From contig NZ_LGED01000091.1 of the NCBI RefSeq assembly GCF_001280085.1, positions 1 to 64,000 on the forward strand: DNA of 64,000 nt, written 5' to 3'. This stretch comes from Saccharothrix sp. NRRL B-16348. GTDB lineage: Bacteria > Actinomycetota > Actinomycetes > Mycobacteriales > Pseudonocardiaceae. Positions within the stretch are counted from its first letter, which is position 1, and the number at the start of each line of letters is the position of its first letter. A program made the position numbers and the translations under genes. This document shows positions 14,923 to 23,943 of the stretch, piece after piece. The notes below the pieces were generated by a model that made no database searches, had not been told where the DNA came from, and saw only the letters and a program-made list of their open reading frames with translations.

Positions 14923-16736
14923 GCTTGCGGACCGTCTCGCTGCGCCGACGGGTCACGTTGTCCGCGATCGGCGTGCTCGGCGTCGTGCTGGTCGGGGTCG
15001 TGTTGTTGGTGGACGCGCTGTTCGCGGCGCAGTCCAAGCGGGACGTCGACACCGCGCTGCTGGAGAAGGCGCGGGTGGCGCAGCAGCTGGTCAAGCAGCG
15101 GGTGCGCGGGGCGGACCTGGTGGACCGGCTGGAAGGCCGGGGCGTGGAGGTCCGGCTGGTCATGCCGGACGGGACGGTGTTCGGGAACGCGCCGGACGAG
15201 GAGGTGGCGAACGAAGTCAGTCGGCAGTTGATCGACGGGTCGACGATCACGGTGTACGCCGAGTCGTCGGTGATCACGGCGGCGCAGGCCAGGCTGCGGC
15301 GGTTGTTGCTGCTGGCCGGGGTCGGTGCGCTGGCCGTGACGGCCGGGGCGATGGTGCTGGTGGTCCGGCGGGCGTTGGCGCCGTTGGACGCGATGACCAC
15401 GCTGGCCCGGTCGATCGCGCGCGGCAACCGGGGGTCCCGGCTCAACCCGTCGCGGGCGGACAACGAACTCGGCCGGACGGCGGCCGCGTTCGACGACATG
15501 TTGGACTCGTTGGAGGGATCGGAGGAGCGGACGAAGCGGTTCGTGGCCGACGCGGCGCACGAGCTGAGGACGCCCATCGCGGGCGTGCAGGCGGTCGCGG
15601 AGGCCTTGATGCAGACCGCCGGCGCCGAGGAGCGGGAGCGGTTGAACCTGCTGCTGGTGCGTGAGTCGCGGCGGGCCGGGCGGCTGGTCGACGACCTGCT
15701 GGCGTTGGCGCGCATCGAGGCCGGTCTCGAACTGCACCGGGAACGGGTCGACCTGCTCGCGTTGGCGGAGGCCGAGGTGGGGCGGACGCAGCTGCTCGCG
15801 CCGGACTTCGACATCGTCGCCGAGGGCGAGTCGGCGTTCGTCTCGGGCGACCCGCAGCGGTTGGCGCAGGTCTTGGCGAACCTGGCCGACAACGCCCGCC
15901 AGGCCACCGGCCCGTCGGGCACGGTGCGGCTGAGGGTGTCCAAGGTGGGCAGCTTCGCGCTGCTGGTCGTGTCCGACAACGGTCCGGGCGTGCCGCCGGA
16001 GGAGAGGGAGCGCATCTTCGACCGGCTGGTGCGGTTGGACGAGGCGAGGGACCAGCGGTCCGGCGGGTCGGGGCTCGGGCTCCCGATCGCCCGGGGTGTC
16101 GTGCGTGCGCACGGCGGCGAGCTGTCGTGCATAGCCCCCGGCGACGACTCGCGCCAGGTCCACAGCCCCAGCCGGCCGCTGGCGGCGATCACCGAGCCGA
16201 CGGCGACGACCGCGACCACTGCGACGGCGGCGGCGACCACTGCGACGGCGGCGGCGACCACTGCGACCGCTGCGACCGCGAGGACGGCGGCTGCGACGGG
16301 CGAACCAGCGACGGGCGAACCAGCCACGAGCCCGAGCGGCCCGCCGAGCGTGCAGACGGCGACGTCAACCGCTGCGGTGGTGGGCGGAGTGGACGCAGCG
16401 GAGGCACGCGTCGGTGGATCCGGCGACGTGGCGGGATCGCGCACGGCCACCGATGCTCCGAGCGCGGTGGGGCACAGCGCGGTGGGTGATATGTCCCGCG
16501 GCAGTCATCCGGCCGCGAGCGTCGGACAGCAGGGCGCGGTCGCGGACGTGCGCGACGAGCGCAGCCCGGCCCTGGGAGAGCGCGGTGTGGGCACCACTGC
16601 ACCGATTTCGGGCGTCCGCGCGCTCCGAGAGGGCGGCCAGGCTGCGGACAGGTCGGAGGCGGGCATCGCGAGGCCCGCTCCGGCGGTGGAGGTGGGTGGG
16701 GCCGCGTTTGAGGTGCGGATTCCGTTGGCCGAGTGA
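14919..16736 (+). CDS. Sensor histidine kinase with low-complexity insertion in its ATPase domain
   Basis: 605 residues, GTG 14919. Helix 1 (about 14-33), a short extracytoplasmic sensor, helix 2 (about 128-150), HAMP, then H-box AHELRTP with phospho-His 214, N-box from N321, G1 DNGPGVPPEER at 353, and GSGLGLPIARGVV. Normal kinases then end within about 25 residues in GGA.F.V.LPL. Here that last strand, GGAAFEVRIPLAE, is at 593-605, separated from HGGELSCIAPGDDSRQ by about 185 residues of Thr/Ala, Gly-Glu-Pro and charged low-complexity sequence, including three 21-bp DNA repeats. The frame is intact throughout. Codon use in the insertion is less GC3-biased than in the domain. Function likely kept if the insertion loops out; untested. 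Confidence 0.92.
   Translation: MSLRTVSLRRRVTLSAIGVLGVVLVGVVLLVDALFAAQSKRDVDTALLEKARVAQQLVKQRVRGADLVDRLEGRGVEVRLVMPDGTVFGNAPDEEVANEVSRQLIDGSTITVYAESSVITAAQARLRRLLLLAGVGALAVTAGAMVLVVRRALAPLDAMTTLARSIARGNRGSRLNPSRADNELGRTAAAFDDMLDSLEGSEERTKRFVADAAHELRTPIAGVQAVAEALMQTAGAEERERLNLLLVRESRRAGRLVDDLLALARIEAGLELHRERVDLLALAEAEVGRTQLLAPDFDIVAEGESAFVSGDPQRLAQVLANLADNARQATGPSGTVRLRVSKVGSFALLVVSDNGPGVPPEERERIFDRLVRLDEARDQRSGGSGLGLPIARGVVRAHGGELSCIAPGDDSRQVHSPSRPLAAITEPTATTATTATAAATTATAAATTATAATARTAAATGEPATGEPATSPSGPPSVQTATSTAAVVGGVDAAEARVGGSGDVAGSRTATDAPSAVGHSAVGDMSRGSHPAASVGQQGAVADVRDERSPALGERGVGTTAPISGVRALREGGQAADRSEAGIARPAPAVEVGGAAFEVRIPLAE
16212..16274 (+). repeat. Three 21-bp tandem repeats inside the kinase gene
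   Basis: Unit GCGACCACTGCGACGGCGGC(G) at 16212, 16233 and 16254, the third slightly diverged, encoding ATTATAA repeats. A 15-bp pair (GACGGGCGAACCAGC, encoding TGEPA) follows about 35 bp later. In frame. Confidence 0.85.
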
Positions 16737-16777
16737 AGGAGCTCGGCGGAGGGGCGTGAAGGGTGTGGCGGGGCGGG

Positions 16778-17845
16778 TCAGGCGTCCCTGGGTGGGGTGA
16801 CCTTCTTGACGTAGAGGAGGCGGTCGCCGGCTTCCACGGCGTCGGCTTCCGGGGCGTCCACGCGGTACAGGGTGCCGTCGCGCACCACGCCCAGCACGAT
16901 GTCCGGCAGGTGGCGGGGCGATCCGCCGATCTCCGACGGCTCCACGTCCCGCTCGGCGATGGCCAGGCCCGCGTCCGGGGTCAGGAGGTCTTCCACCATG
17001 TCGACCACGGACGGGGTGGCGGTGGCCATGCCCAGGAGTCGGCCCGCGGTCTCGCTGGAGACGACGACCGAGTCCGCGCCGGACTGGCGGAGGAGGTGTT
17101 CGTTCTCGCGCTCGCGGACCGAGGCGACGATCTGGGCCTTCGGCGCCAACTCGCGAGCGGTGAGGGTGACCAGGACGGCGGTGTCGTCGCGGTTCGCGGC
17201 GACCACCACGGCCCTGGCGCGGGGGACGCCCGCGACCCGCAGGACGTCGTTGCTGGTACCCGAACCGTGCACGGTCACCAGGCCGATCGAGGACGCGGCG
17301 TCGAGGGCTTCCTGGGTCGTGTCGACCACGACGATCGAGCCCGGCTCGGCGCCGTCGCCCATGAGGGCGCTGACGGCGGACCGGCCTTTCGTGCCGTACC
17401 CGATGACGACCACGTGGTCCCGCACCTTGATCCTCCACTTCTGGATGCGCAGCGCCTGCCGCGAACGCTCGGTGAGCACTTCGAGGGTCGTGCCGACCAG
17501 GACGATCAGGAAGAGCACCCGCAAGGGGGTGATCACCAGGACGTTGACCAGCCGCGCCGACGAACTGGCGGGGGCGATGTCACCGTATCCGGTGGTCGAC
17601 AGCGACACCGTCGCGTAATAGACAGCGTCCAGAAGGGACAGGCCGTCCCCGTTGACGTCACGGTAGCCGTCACGGTCGATGTACACGATCAGCACGGCCG
17701 CCGTGAGCGCGGTGAGCGCGCCGATCACCCGCTTGAGGATCGCGCGGACCGGGCTCTGCACCGTGTCCGGCATCCTGATCACGCCGACGAGCGAGTGGCC
17801 TGGCCGGTCGGCCAGCGGTTCGCCCGGGCTGGTGCGGCGGATCAT
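16778..17845 (-). CDS. Potassium channel with TrkA-N/RCK regulatory domain
   Basis: 355 residues. Helix 1 (about 37-57), pore loop with selectivity filter TTGYGD (84-89), helix 2 (about 98-120), then a Rossmann RCK domain (VVVIGYGTKGRSAVSAL) and a TrkA-C-like end. A two-helix, Kch/MthK-type channel gated by a cytosolic ligand. ATG 17845 follows GGAGAGG and overlaps the M20 stop (ATGA), so the two are co-translated. In M. tuberculosis the related Rv3200c lies beside adnB and nudC; here the order is similar but with genes in between. Confidence 0.9.
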   Translation of the reverse strand: MIRRTSPGEPLADRPGHSLVGVIRMPDTVQSPVRAILKRVIGALTALTAAVLIVYIDRDGYRDVNGDGLSLLDAVYYATVSLSTTGYGDIAPASSSARLVNVLVITPLRVLFLIVLVGTTLEVLTERSRQALRIQKWRIKVRDHVVVIGYGTKGRSAVSALMGDGAEPGSIVVVDTTQEALDAASSIGLVTVHGSGTSNDVLRVAGVPRARAVVVAANRDDTAVLVTLTARELAPKAQIVASVRERENEHLLRQSGADSVVVSSETAGRLLGMATATPSVVDMVEDLLTPDAGLAIAERDVEPSEIGGSPRHLPDIVLGVVRDGTLYRVDAPEADAVEAGDRLLYVKKVTPPRDA

Positions 17846-19254
17846 GACAACCTCTCCGGCAGTAGCCGCCACAACCGGGCGGCGGCCTCGGCGCCGCGGA
17901 GCAGCAGCGGCACGACGACGCGCTCGTTGGGCGCGTGGATCCGATCATCCGGCAACGTCGCGCCGAGGTACACGACCGGCACGCCGAGCCACCCGTGCAG
18001 CAACGCCGCCGGACCGGAGCCACCCGTCCGGCTGAACCGCACGGGCTGGTCGAACGCGGCCTCCACGGCGTCGCGCACCGCTCCCACGGCCGGGTGGGAG
18101 ATGTCCACCGCGTAGGGCGGCGCGCCGTCACCGGACTCGATCACCTCGGCGTGCAGCCCGGCCGGGGTGTGCCGGGTGACGAACTCGCGCAGCGCGTCCG
18201 CGACCCGTTCCGGCCGCTGGTCGGGCACGAGCCGGAACGACAGCTTCACCGACGCCCGCGCGGGCACGATCGTCTTCAGCCCCGGCCCGGTGTAGCCGCC
18301 GTGCAGGCCGTTGACCTCGGCGGTGGGCCGCACCCACACCCGTTCGAGGGTCGACCAACCGGGTTCGCCCGCCAGTCCTTGGGCCCCGCCGGCGTTCGCC
18401 AGCCACACCGTCTCGTCGAACGGCAACGCCGCGTAGTCGGCACGTTCGGCGGCGGTGGGTTCGACCACGTCGGCGTAGAAGTCGCGCAGCTGCACGCGCC
18501 CGTCGTCGTCGTGCAGCGCCGCGACGAGCCGCGCGATGGCCGTCGCCGGGTTCGGCACGCTGCCGCCGGCCCGCCCGGAGTGCACGTCGGACGTCCCGCC
18601 GGTGAACACGACCTCCGCCCCGTACACGCCGCGCTGGCCGGTGCACACGGTCGGCGCGTCCCGCCCGTACAGCGGCGTGTCGGTGAACACCACCAGGTCG
18701 CACGCGAGGTCGTCGCGGTGGTCGTCGAGCAGCCGGGTCAGGTGCGGCGAGCCGGACTCCTCCTCGCCCTCCACGAACAGCTTCAGCGTCACCGCGGGCC
18801 GCGTCGCGCCGGTCGCCGCGAGGTGCGCCCGCACCCCGAGCAGGTGCATCGCGACCTGGCCCTTGTCGTCGCTGGCACCTCGCCCGAACAGCTCCTCGCC
18901 GATCACCGTCGCCTCGAACGGGGGGCTGTGCCACTGCTCGACCGGGTCAACCGGTTGCACGTCGTGGTGGCCGTAGACCAGCACGGTCGGCGCGTCGGGA
19001 TCGGCGGCGGGCCAGCAGGCGTACACGGCGGGCAGCGCCGGACCCTCGTCCCAGACCCGCACGTCGGGCCACCCGTCGCGGCGCAGCGCGTCGGCGAGCC
19101 AGTGCGCGGAAGCGGCCACGTCGCCGTGGTGCGCCGGGTCGACGCCGATCGACGGGATGGCCAGCCACTCGCGCAGGCCGATCAGGAAGTCGTCGGCGTA
19201 CGCGGCCACGGCCGTCCGCTCGGGATGCTCGGGTTTTTCGGGATCACCGCTCAC
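17842..19254 (-). CDS. M20-family dinuclear zinc dipeptidase
   Basis: 470 residues. Metal ligands in VLVYGHHDVQP, GRGASDDKGQ, VEGEEESGS, VVFTDTP and the terminal DDRIHAPNERV; the dimerisation lid contains GGTSDVHSGRAGG. This is the longer dipeptidase branch (CNDP/PepV-like) rather than DapE or ArgE. Cytoplasmic, hydrolysing dipeptides. GTG 19254 is chosen because TATCCT lies eight bases upstream and the family N-terminus begins soon after; the longer frame to 19398 is unsupported. First gene of a two-gene operon with the potassium channel. Confidence 0.9.
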   Translation of the reverse strand: MSGDPEKPEHPERTAVAAYADDFLIGLREWLAIPSIGVDPAHHGDVAASAHWLADALRRDGWPDVRVWDEGPALPAVYACWPAADPDAPTVLVYGHHDVQPVDPVEQWHSPPFEATVIGEELFGRGASDDKGQVAMHLLGVRAHLAATGATRPAVTLKLFVEGEEESGSPHLTRLLDDHRDDLACDLVVFTDTPLYGRDAPTVCTGQRGVYGAEVVFTGGTSDVHSGRAGGSVPNPATAIARLVAALHDDDGRVQLRDFYADVVEPTAAERADYAALPFDETVWLANAGGAQGLAGEPGWSTLERVWVRPTAEVNGLHGGYTGPGLKTIVPARASVKLSFRLVPDQRPERVADALREFVTRHTPAGLHAEVIESGDGAPPYAVDISHPAVGAVRDAVEAAFDQPVRFSRTGGSGPAALLHGWLGVPVVYLGATLPDDRIHAPNERVVVPLLLRGAEAAARLWRLLPERLS

Positions 19255-19262
19255 GGTGCGGG

Positions 19263-19268
19263 AGGATA
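19263..19268 (-). promoter_or_regulatory. Leaderless -10 (TATCCT) of the M20 gene
   Basis: TATCCT lies eight bases upstream of GTG 19254 on the minus strand; the interval is a CCTCCC-type sequence that cannot act as a ribosome-binding site. Confidence 0.5.
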
Positions 19269-19323
19269 ACCCCGCGCGAGCCCTGGGAGCGCCGTGCGGC
19301 GGACGACGTGACAGGGTGGTCCC

Positions 19324-19704
19324 ATGGAACCCACTCGTTCCCGTTCCCGGTCGGCGCTCGCGCTGGCCGGGTTGCTCGGCGTCGCGGGTGTCACGCACTT
19401 CGCCAAGCCGAAGCCGTACGACGCGATCGTGCCGCGTGCGCTGCCGGGCAAGCCGCGCACCTGGACGTACCTGTCCGGGGCCGCCGAGGTGGCGTTGGCG
19501 GCGGCGATCGCGGTGCCGCGCACCAGGGGTGTCGGCGGGAAGTTGGCGGCCGGGTTCTTCGCGGCGGTGTTCCCGGCCAACGTCAAGATGGCCTACGACC
19601 TCCGGACGAAGTCACCGAGGGTGAAGGCCGTCGCGTACGGCCGGTTGCCGTTGCAGGTGCCGCTCATCCTGTGGGCCTTGCGCGTGGGACGCTCAACTCC
19701 CTGA
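19324..19704 (+). CDS. DoxX-like small integral membrane protein
   Basis: 126 residues with about four hydrophobic segments. Pattern of an N-terminal helix, GVTHFAKPKPYDAIVPRALPGKPRTWTYLSGAAEVALAA, and a central FFAAVFPANVKMAYDL matches the DoxX/DUF4267-like group in actinobacteria, where the HF.P..F...VP..LP and SG..E motifs recur. Function unknown in general. ATG 19324 follows GGGTGG. Divergent from the M20 gene. Confidence 0.8.
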   Translation: MEPTRSRSRSALALAGLLGVAGVTHFAKPKPYDAIVPRALPGKPRTWTYLSGAAEVALAAAIAVPRTRGVGGKLAAGFFAAVFPANVKMAYDLRTKSPRVKAVAYGRLPLQVPLILWALRVGRSTP

Positions 19705-19771
19705 TCACTCTCGGCACTGGGCTCGACACCCAGCGCGGCCGAGGGACTGTCATTGAATCCGAAACCAGTCC

Positions 19772-19777
19772 TAGGAT
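19772..19777 (+). promoter_or_regulatory. Leaderless -10 (TAGGAT)
   Basis: TAGGAT, six bases, then GTG 19784. A TGTCAT-like element 18 bp upstream may be the -35. Confidence 0.55.
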
Positions 19778-19783
19778 GCCCGA

Positions 19784-20320
19784 GTGCAACCGCTCCTCCA
19801 CCATGCCGCGACGGCGTTGGGTTGGCGCGGCATCGTCGTGCCCGACGTCGCCGTGCTGGGCCATCAGGTGTCGGCCGTCGTGCGCGTTCGTGCCGATGTG
19901 CACGAGTGGCGCAGCGCGAACGGCTGGCCGCCGCAGGCCGACCCCTCGTGGTTCCGCTCGTGGTTCGAGCCGGCCGCGCACGACCGGTTGCCCGTGCCCG
20001 CGGTGGAGCTGGTCGGCGTCCTGGTGAGCGAGTCCACGGTCGACCGCGCGCTGCAGTCGTGCGGGACGTTGATGACGCTCGCGCCCTGCTCGGTGGTGCT
20101 GCCGGCGCCGCTGGGCAAGCAGGCGTGGCCGCTGATCGAGCTGGACTACTACGGCATCGGCGTGGTCGCGGTGGACTCGGCGGGCGTGGCCGAGCTGCTG
20201 GTGCCGCCGGAGGACCGGTCGACGGAGTTCGGGCCGTCGCTGTTCGGGCGGTGGCTGCTGGAAGTGCTCTACGACCGGGTGTTGAAGGAAGTGCCCGCGA
20301 ACGCCCGGGTGAACAGCTAG
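19784..20320 (+). CDS. Conserved-looking protein of unknown function
   Basis: 178 residues, soluble, mixed alpha/beta pattern, no motif I recognise. Features: two Cys residues about ten apart (QSCGTLMTLAPC), an acidic-aromatic stretch LIELDYYGIGVVAV, and Trp-rich segments (DPSWFRSWFEP). GTG 19784 follows TAGGAT by six bases, suggesting a leaderless message. Codon use is typical of the window, so I accept it as a gene. It converges with adnB and a 7-bp hairpin lies between them. Confidence 0.75.
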   Translation: MQPLLHHAATALGWRGIVVPDVAVLGHQVSAVVRVRADVHEWRSANGWPPQADPSWFRSWFEPAAHDRLPVPAVELVGVLVSESTVDRALQSCGTLMTLAPCSVVLPAPLGKQAWPLIELDYYGIGVVAVDSAGVAELLVPPEDRSTEFGPSLFGRWLLEVLYDRVLKEVPANARVNS

Positions 20321-20327
20321 CGGACGG

Positions 20328-20343
20328 GCCGGTCGTGACCGGC
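20328..20343. terminator. Hairpin between convergent genes
   Basis: GCCGGTC-GT-GACCGGC, perfect seven-base arms, exactly between the stop at 20320 and the adnB stop. No T-run. It could stop transcription from both sides. Confidence 0.5.
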
Positions 20344-23300
20344 TAGTGCGGGACCGACCGGATCAGCGCGCGCAGGCCGTCGGCGTCCAGCAGGTCGGCG
20401 GGGCGCAGCGTGTGGTCCTGGCGCACGTAGTGGAACGCCGCCCGCACCTTCTCGACCGGTGTCCTGGTCAACGCCGCCCACGCCAGTCGGTAGGCCGCGA
20501 GCTGCACCGACAGCGCAGGCAGGCGGTCTTCCTCCGGCACCGCGCCGGTCTTCCAGTCGACCACGGTCCAGCCGCCGTCGTCGTCGGCGAACACGGCGTC
20601 CATCCGGCCGCGCACGGAGATGCCGTCGATCTCCGCTTCGAACGGCACCTCGACGTCGTGCGGGACGCGGTCGGCCCAGCCACTGGCCAGGAATGCCTCC
20701 TGCAGGCGGGTGAGGTCGGTGTCCGGCGCCGCGCCGTCGTCGGCCGCGCCGGGCAGCTCGTCCAGGTCGAACAGGCGGCTCGCGCCGAACCGCTGTTCCA
20801 GCCAGGTGTGGAACGCCGTGCCGCGGCGGGCCAGCGGGTTGGGCGGGAACGGCAGGGGACGGCGCAGCCGCCGGGCGAGCAGGTCCGGGTCGGCCGCGAG
20901 TTCGACCAGCTGGCTGACCGAGAGGTGGTCGGGCAGCACGACGCGTTCCCGGCGGTCGGCCGCGGCGGCGCGTTCGGCGAGGAGCACGTCGACGTCCCGG
21001 GCCCAGCCGTCCGGGTCGTCTTCGGGGACGCCGGGGTCTTCGTCGGGGACCGACGGGTCTTCCTGGTCCTCGAACACCGGGCTCGGCGGTCCTGGTGGCC
21101 CGGAGTCCGGCTCGAAGTCCGGCTCGTGGTCCGGCTCGGGAGGCAGATCGTCGGCCGGGGGTTCGGGCGGCACGTCGAAATCGGCGGGCTCGGCGGGCAG
21201 GTCGAAGTCGGCGGGCTCCGGAGGCAGGTCGAAGTCGGCGGGCTCGGGAAGCTCGGCGGGCTCCGGAAGGTCGGCGGGCGGGGTGGGTGGCGCGGAGAGG
21301 TGGCGGTCCAGGGCGGCGAGGACCAGGGCGGCGCCCTCGGCCACGGCGGCACGGCGCTTGCCCAGCGGGTCGGTCGGCCACTGGGCCGTCTTCGTCTGCG
21401 ACGCGAGGGGGTTGGGGTCGTCCTCGGCCGGGCGCGGGGCCCAGTGGGCGATGTCGGCGGGCGGGTGGTCGGCGGCCAGCACCGACTCCCGGATCTCGGT
21501 CAGGAACGCCGACGGCCCCTTCGGCTTGTCGCCCGTCTCGCCCCACCAGTGCCCCGACACCAGCAGGCTGTGCTCGGACCTGGTCAGCGCCACGTACAGC
21601 AGCCGCCGCTCCTCCACCAGCCGCCGCTCGTCGAAGTCCTCCTCGTGCCGGACCAGCGCCTCCTCCACCTCCTTGCGGTTGGCGTCGGGCGCGATGCGCA
21701 GCTTCGGCAGGTCCTCGGCGTCACCGCGCAGGTCGGCGGGCAGCTCCGCCACCGAACGCAACCAGCTGGACGACTTCTTCCGACCGGGGAACACGTCCTT
21801 CACCACGTGCGGCACGGCGACGATGTGCCACTCCAGGCCCTTCGCCGAGTGCATGGTCAGCACCTGCACCCGGTTCTCGGCCACCTCCACCTCGCCGGGT
21901 TCCAGCCCGTCCTCGGCCTGCTCGGCGGTGTAGAGGTAGTCGAGCAGCGCGGGCAGGGTGGCCGACGGGCTGGCGGCGGCGAAGTCGTTGACCACGTCGG
22001 CGAACGCGTCCAGGTGCGCCCGCCCCACCCCGCCCGGCCGGGCCATCGCCTCGATGTCCAGCAACAACGTGCGCTCGACGTCCGCGACCAGCTCGGGCAA
22101 CGGCTGGTCCAGCCGCCGCCGCAACGACGACAGCTCCGCGCCCAGCCGCCGGATCCGCCGGTACCCCTCGGCGGAGTACGCGGTCGGGTCGCCCGGGTCG
22201 TCCAACGCGTCCGCGAGCCCGGCCTGCTCGGAGTGCTCGCCCGGCAACGCGTCCGCGATCACGGCCAGCGGGTCGTTCGCCACGGCCTGCCTGCTCGGCG
22301 CGCCCGCCAGGTCACGTGCCCGCGTCCACAACGCCGCCAAGTCGTAGGCGGCGACCCGCCAGCGTGAGCCGGTGAGGAGGCGGGCGGCGGCGGTGCCGGC
22401 CAGGGGGTCGACCAGCACGCGCAGGGCGCTGGTCAGGTCACGCACCTCCGGCTCGTCCAAGAGCCCGCCCAGACCCACCACCTCGACCGGCAGGCCGCGT
22501 TCCCGCAGCGCCGCCGCGATGTTCGCCATGTCCGAACGGCGGCGCACCAGCACGGCGGCGGTCGGCGGCTCGTCGCTGGTGTCCAGGTGCTGCTCCCACT
22601 GCGCGGCGACGGTGTCGGCCACCCAGTCCAGCTCCTGCCGCACGTCGCCGAACAACGCGACCCGCACGTCGCCCGGCCCGGCGCCGTCACGGGCGCGCAG
22701 CTCGTCCACGTCCAGGCCCATGGCGCGCAGCGGCGCGGACACGGCGTTGGCCAGTGCCAGCACCTCCGGCGGGTTGCGGAAGCTGGTGAGCAGGCCGTAC
22801 TTCTTCGCGGGCGGGAAGTCGGTCACGAACCGGGGCAGGTTCGCCGCCGACGCGCCGCGCCAGCCGTAGATCGCCTGCGCCGGGTCGCCCACCGACGTCA
22901 CGGGCATCGGCTCGCCCCGCCCGAACAACGACCGCAGCAGCACGCGTTGCGCGTGACCGGTGTCCTGGTACTCGTCCAGCAGCACGGCGCCGTAGCGCTC
23001 CCGTTCGCCGCGCACGACCTCCGGGTGCTCGGACGCGAGCCGCGCGGCCAGGGACATCTGGTCGGCGAAGTCCATCGCCGCCTCACGCCGCTTGCGCGCC
23101 TGGTACGCCTCCAGCAGCGGGATCAGGTTGACCCGCAGCCGCTGGGCGTTCACCACGGCCTTCAGCGACTCCGGCAGGCCGTCGCGCTGCCGCGCCGTCT
23201 TGGGGGCGTTCTCGATCACCGCGCACAGCCGCTCGGCGTGCCGCCACAGCGCGACCGGGTCGACCAGGTGCTCGCCCAGCTCGCCGGCCAGCGCGAGCAG

Positions 23301-23873
23301 GTAGCCGGTGACGGTCGCGGGCACCTTGTCGGTGTCCAGGTCGTCGTTCCAGGTCGACACCACGCGGTGCGCGAGCTGCCACGCGGCGGTCTCGGTGAGC
23401 AGCCGCACGCCCGGCTCCACGGGCAGCCTCAGGCCGTGCTCGCCCACCAGCCGGCCCGCGTACGCGTGGTAGGTCAGGATCACCGGCTCGGTGGTGAGCA
23501 CCGCGGCCCGCCGTTCGCCGCTGGGGTCGAGCCGGTCCAGCAGCGGCGAGCCGCCGAGCCGGCGCAGCCGCAGCCGCACCCGGTCGGACAGCTGGCGCGC
23601 GGCCTTGCGGGTGAACGTCAGGCCGAGGACCCGGTCGGGGGTGACGAAGCCGTTGGCGACCAGGTACACCACGCGGGCGGCCATCGTCTCGGTCTTGCCC
23701 GCCCCGGCGCCGGCGACGACCAGCGCGGGCGCGGTGGGCGCGGCGACGACGGCGGCCTGCTCGGGCGTCGGCTTGGGCAGCCCGAGGGCCTCGGCGACCT
23801 CGAACGGGCTGGCGAGCGCCACCGGCTCACCCGCCACCCGTTCGACCCCGCTCGGCACGACCACGTCCCGCAT
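20343..23873 (-). CDS. adnB: AdnB-type helicase-nuclease subunit
   Basis: 1,176 residues. N-terminal SF1 UvrD-like motor: Walker A GAGAGKTET (55-63), GLTFTRKAARQL, DEYQDT, GDPAQAIYGWRG, VALTRSEHSLLVSG. C-terminal RecB-family nuclease with GRMDAVFADDDGGWTVVDWKTG (about 1107) and QLAAYRLAW. AdnAB is the actinobacterial heterodimer that resects double-strand breaks; AdnB is the leading motor with its own nuclease. Between the domains (about 862-957) is an acidic Pro-rich linker with tandem EPADFDLP units, which makes this protein longer than the roughly 1,095 residues of mycobacterial AdnB. GGAGA sits too close to ATG 23873 but suits GTG six or three codons later, so the start is uncertain by a few residues. 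70 bp after adnA. Confidence 0.93.
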   Translation of the reverse strand: MRDVVVPSGVERVAGEPVALASPFEVAEALGLPKPTPEQAAVVAAPTAPALVVAGAGAGKTETMAARVVYLVANGFVTPDRVLGLTFTRKAARQLSDRVRLRLRRLGGSPLLDRLDPSGERRAAVLTTEPVILTYHAYAGRLVGEHGLRLPVEPGVRLLTETAAWQLAHRVVSTWNDDLDTDKVPATVTGYLLALAGELGEHLVDPVALWRHAERLCAVIENAPKTARQRDGLPESLKAVVNAQRLRVNLIPLLEAYQARKRREAAMDFADQMSLAARLASEHPEVVRGERERYGAVLLDEYQDTGHAQRVLLRSLFGRGEPMPVTSVGDPAQAIYGWRGASAANLPRFVTDFPPAKKYGLLTSFRNPPEVLALANAVSAPLRAMGLDVDELRARDGAGPGDVRVALFGDVRQELDWVADTVAAQWEQHLDTSDEPPTAAVLVRRRSDMANIAAALRERGLPVEVVGLGGLLDEPEVRDLTSALRVLVDPLAGTAAARLLTGSRWRVAAYDLAALWTRARDLAGAPSRQAVANDPLAVIADALPGEHSEQAGLADALDDPGDPTAYSAEGYRRIRRLGAELSSLRRRLDQPLPELVADVERTLLLDIEAMARPGGVGRAHLDAFADVVNDFAAASPSATLPALLDYLYTAEQAEDGLEPGEVEVAENRVQVLTMHSAKGLEWHIVAVPHVVKDVFPGRKKSSSWLRSVAELPADLRGDAEDLPKLRIAPDANRKEVEEALVRHEEDFDERRLVEERRLLYVALTRSEHSLLVSGHWWGETGDKPKGPSAFLTEIRESVLAADHPPADIAHWAPRPAEDDPNPLASQTKTAQWPTDPLGKRRAAVAEGAALVLAALDRHLSAPPTPPADLPEPAELPEPADFDLPPEPADFDLPAEPADFDVPPEPPADDLPPEPDHEPDFEPDSGPPGPPSPVFEDQEDPSVPDEDPGVPEDDPDGWARDVDVLLAERAAAADRRERVVLPDHLSVSQLVELAADPDLLARRLRRPLPFPPNPLARRGTAFHTWLEQRFGASRLFDLDELPGAADDGAAPDTDLTRLQEAFLASGWADRVPHDVEVPFEAEIDGISVRGRMDAVFADDDGGWTVVDWKTGAVPEEDRLPALSVQLAAYRLAWAALTRTPVEKVRAAFHYVRQDHTLRPADLLDADGLRALIRSVPH
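21174..21254 (-). repeat. 27-bp tandem repeat in the adnB linker
   Basis: Units starting GTCGAARTCGGCGGGCTC at 21174, 21201 and 21228, period exactly 27 bp, encoding nine-residue PADFDLPPE-like repeats in the linker between motor and nuclease. Confidence 0.8.
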
Positions 23874-23943
23874 TCTCCGTGGTCGGGCCCGGCCGGCTTC
23901 GGCGACCCGCAGGGCGCGCCTGTACTGGCTGGTCAGGACCGCC

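Noticed and set aside
16127..16736. A separate gene in the kinase insertion
   Set aside because: The kinase frame stays open and ends with the expected last ATPase strand, so the stretch belongs to the kinase.
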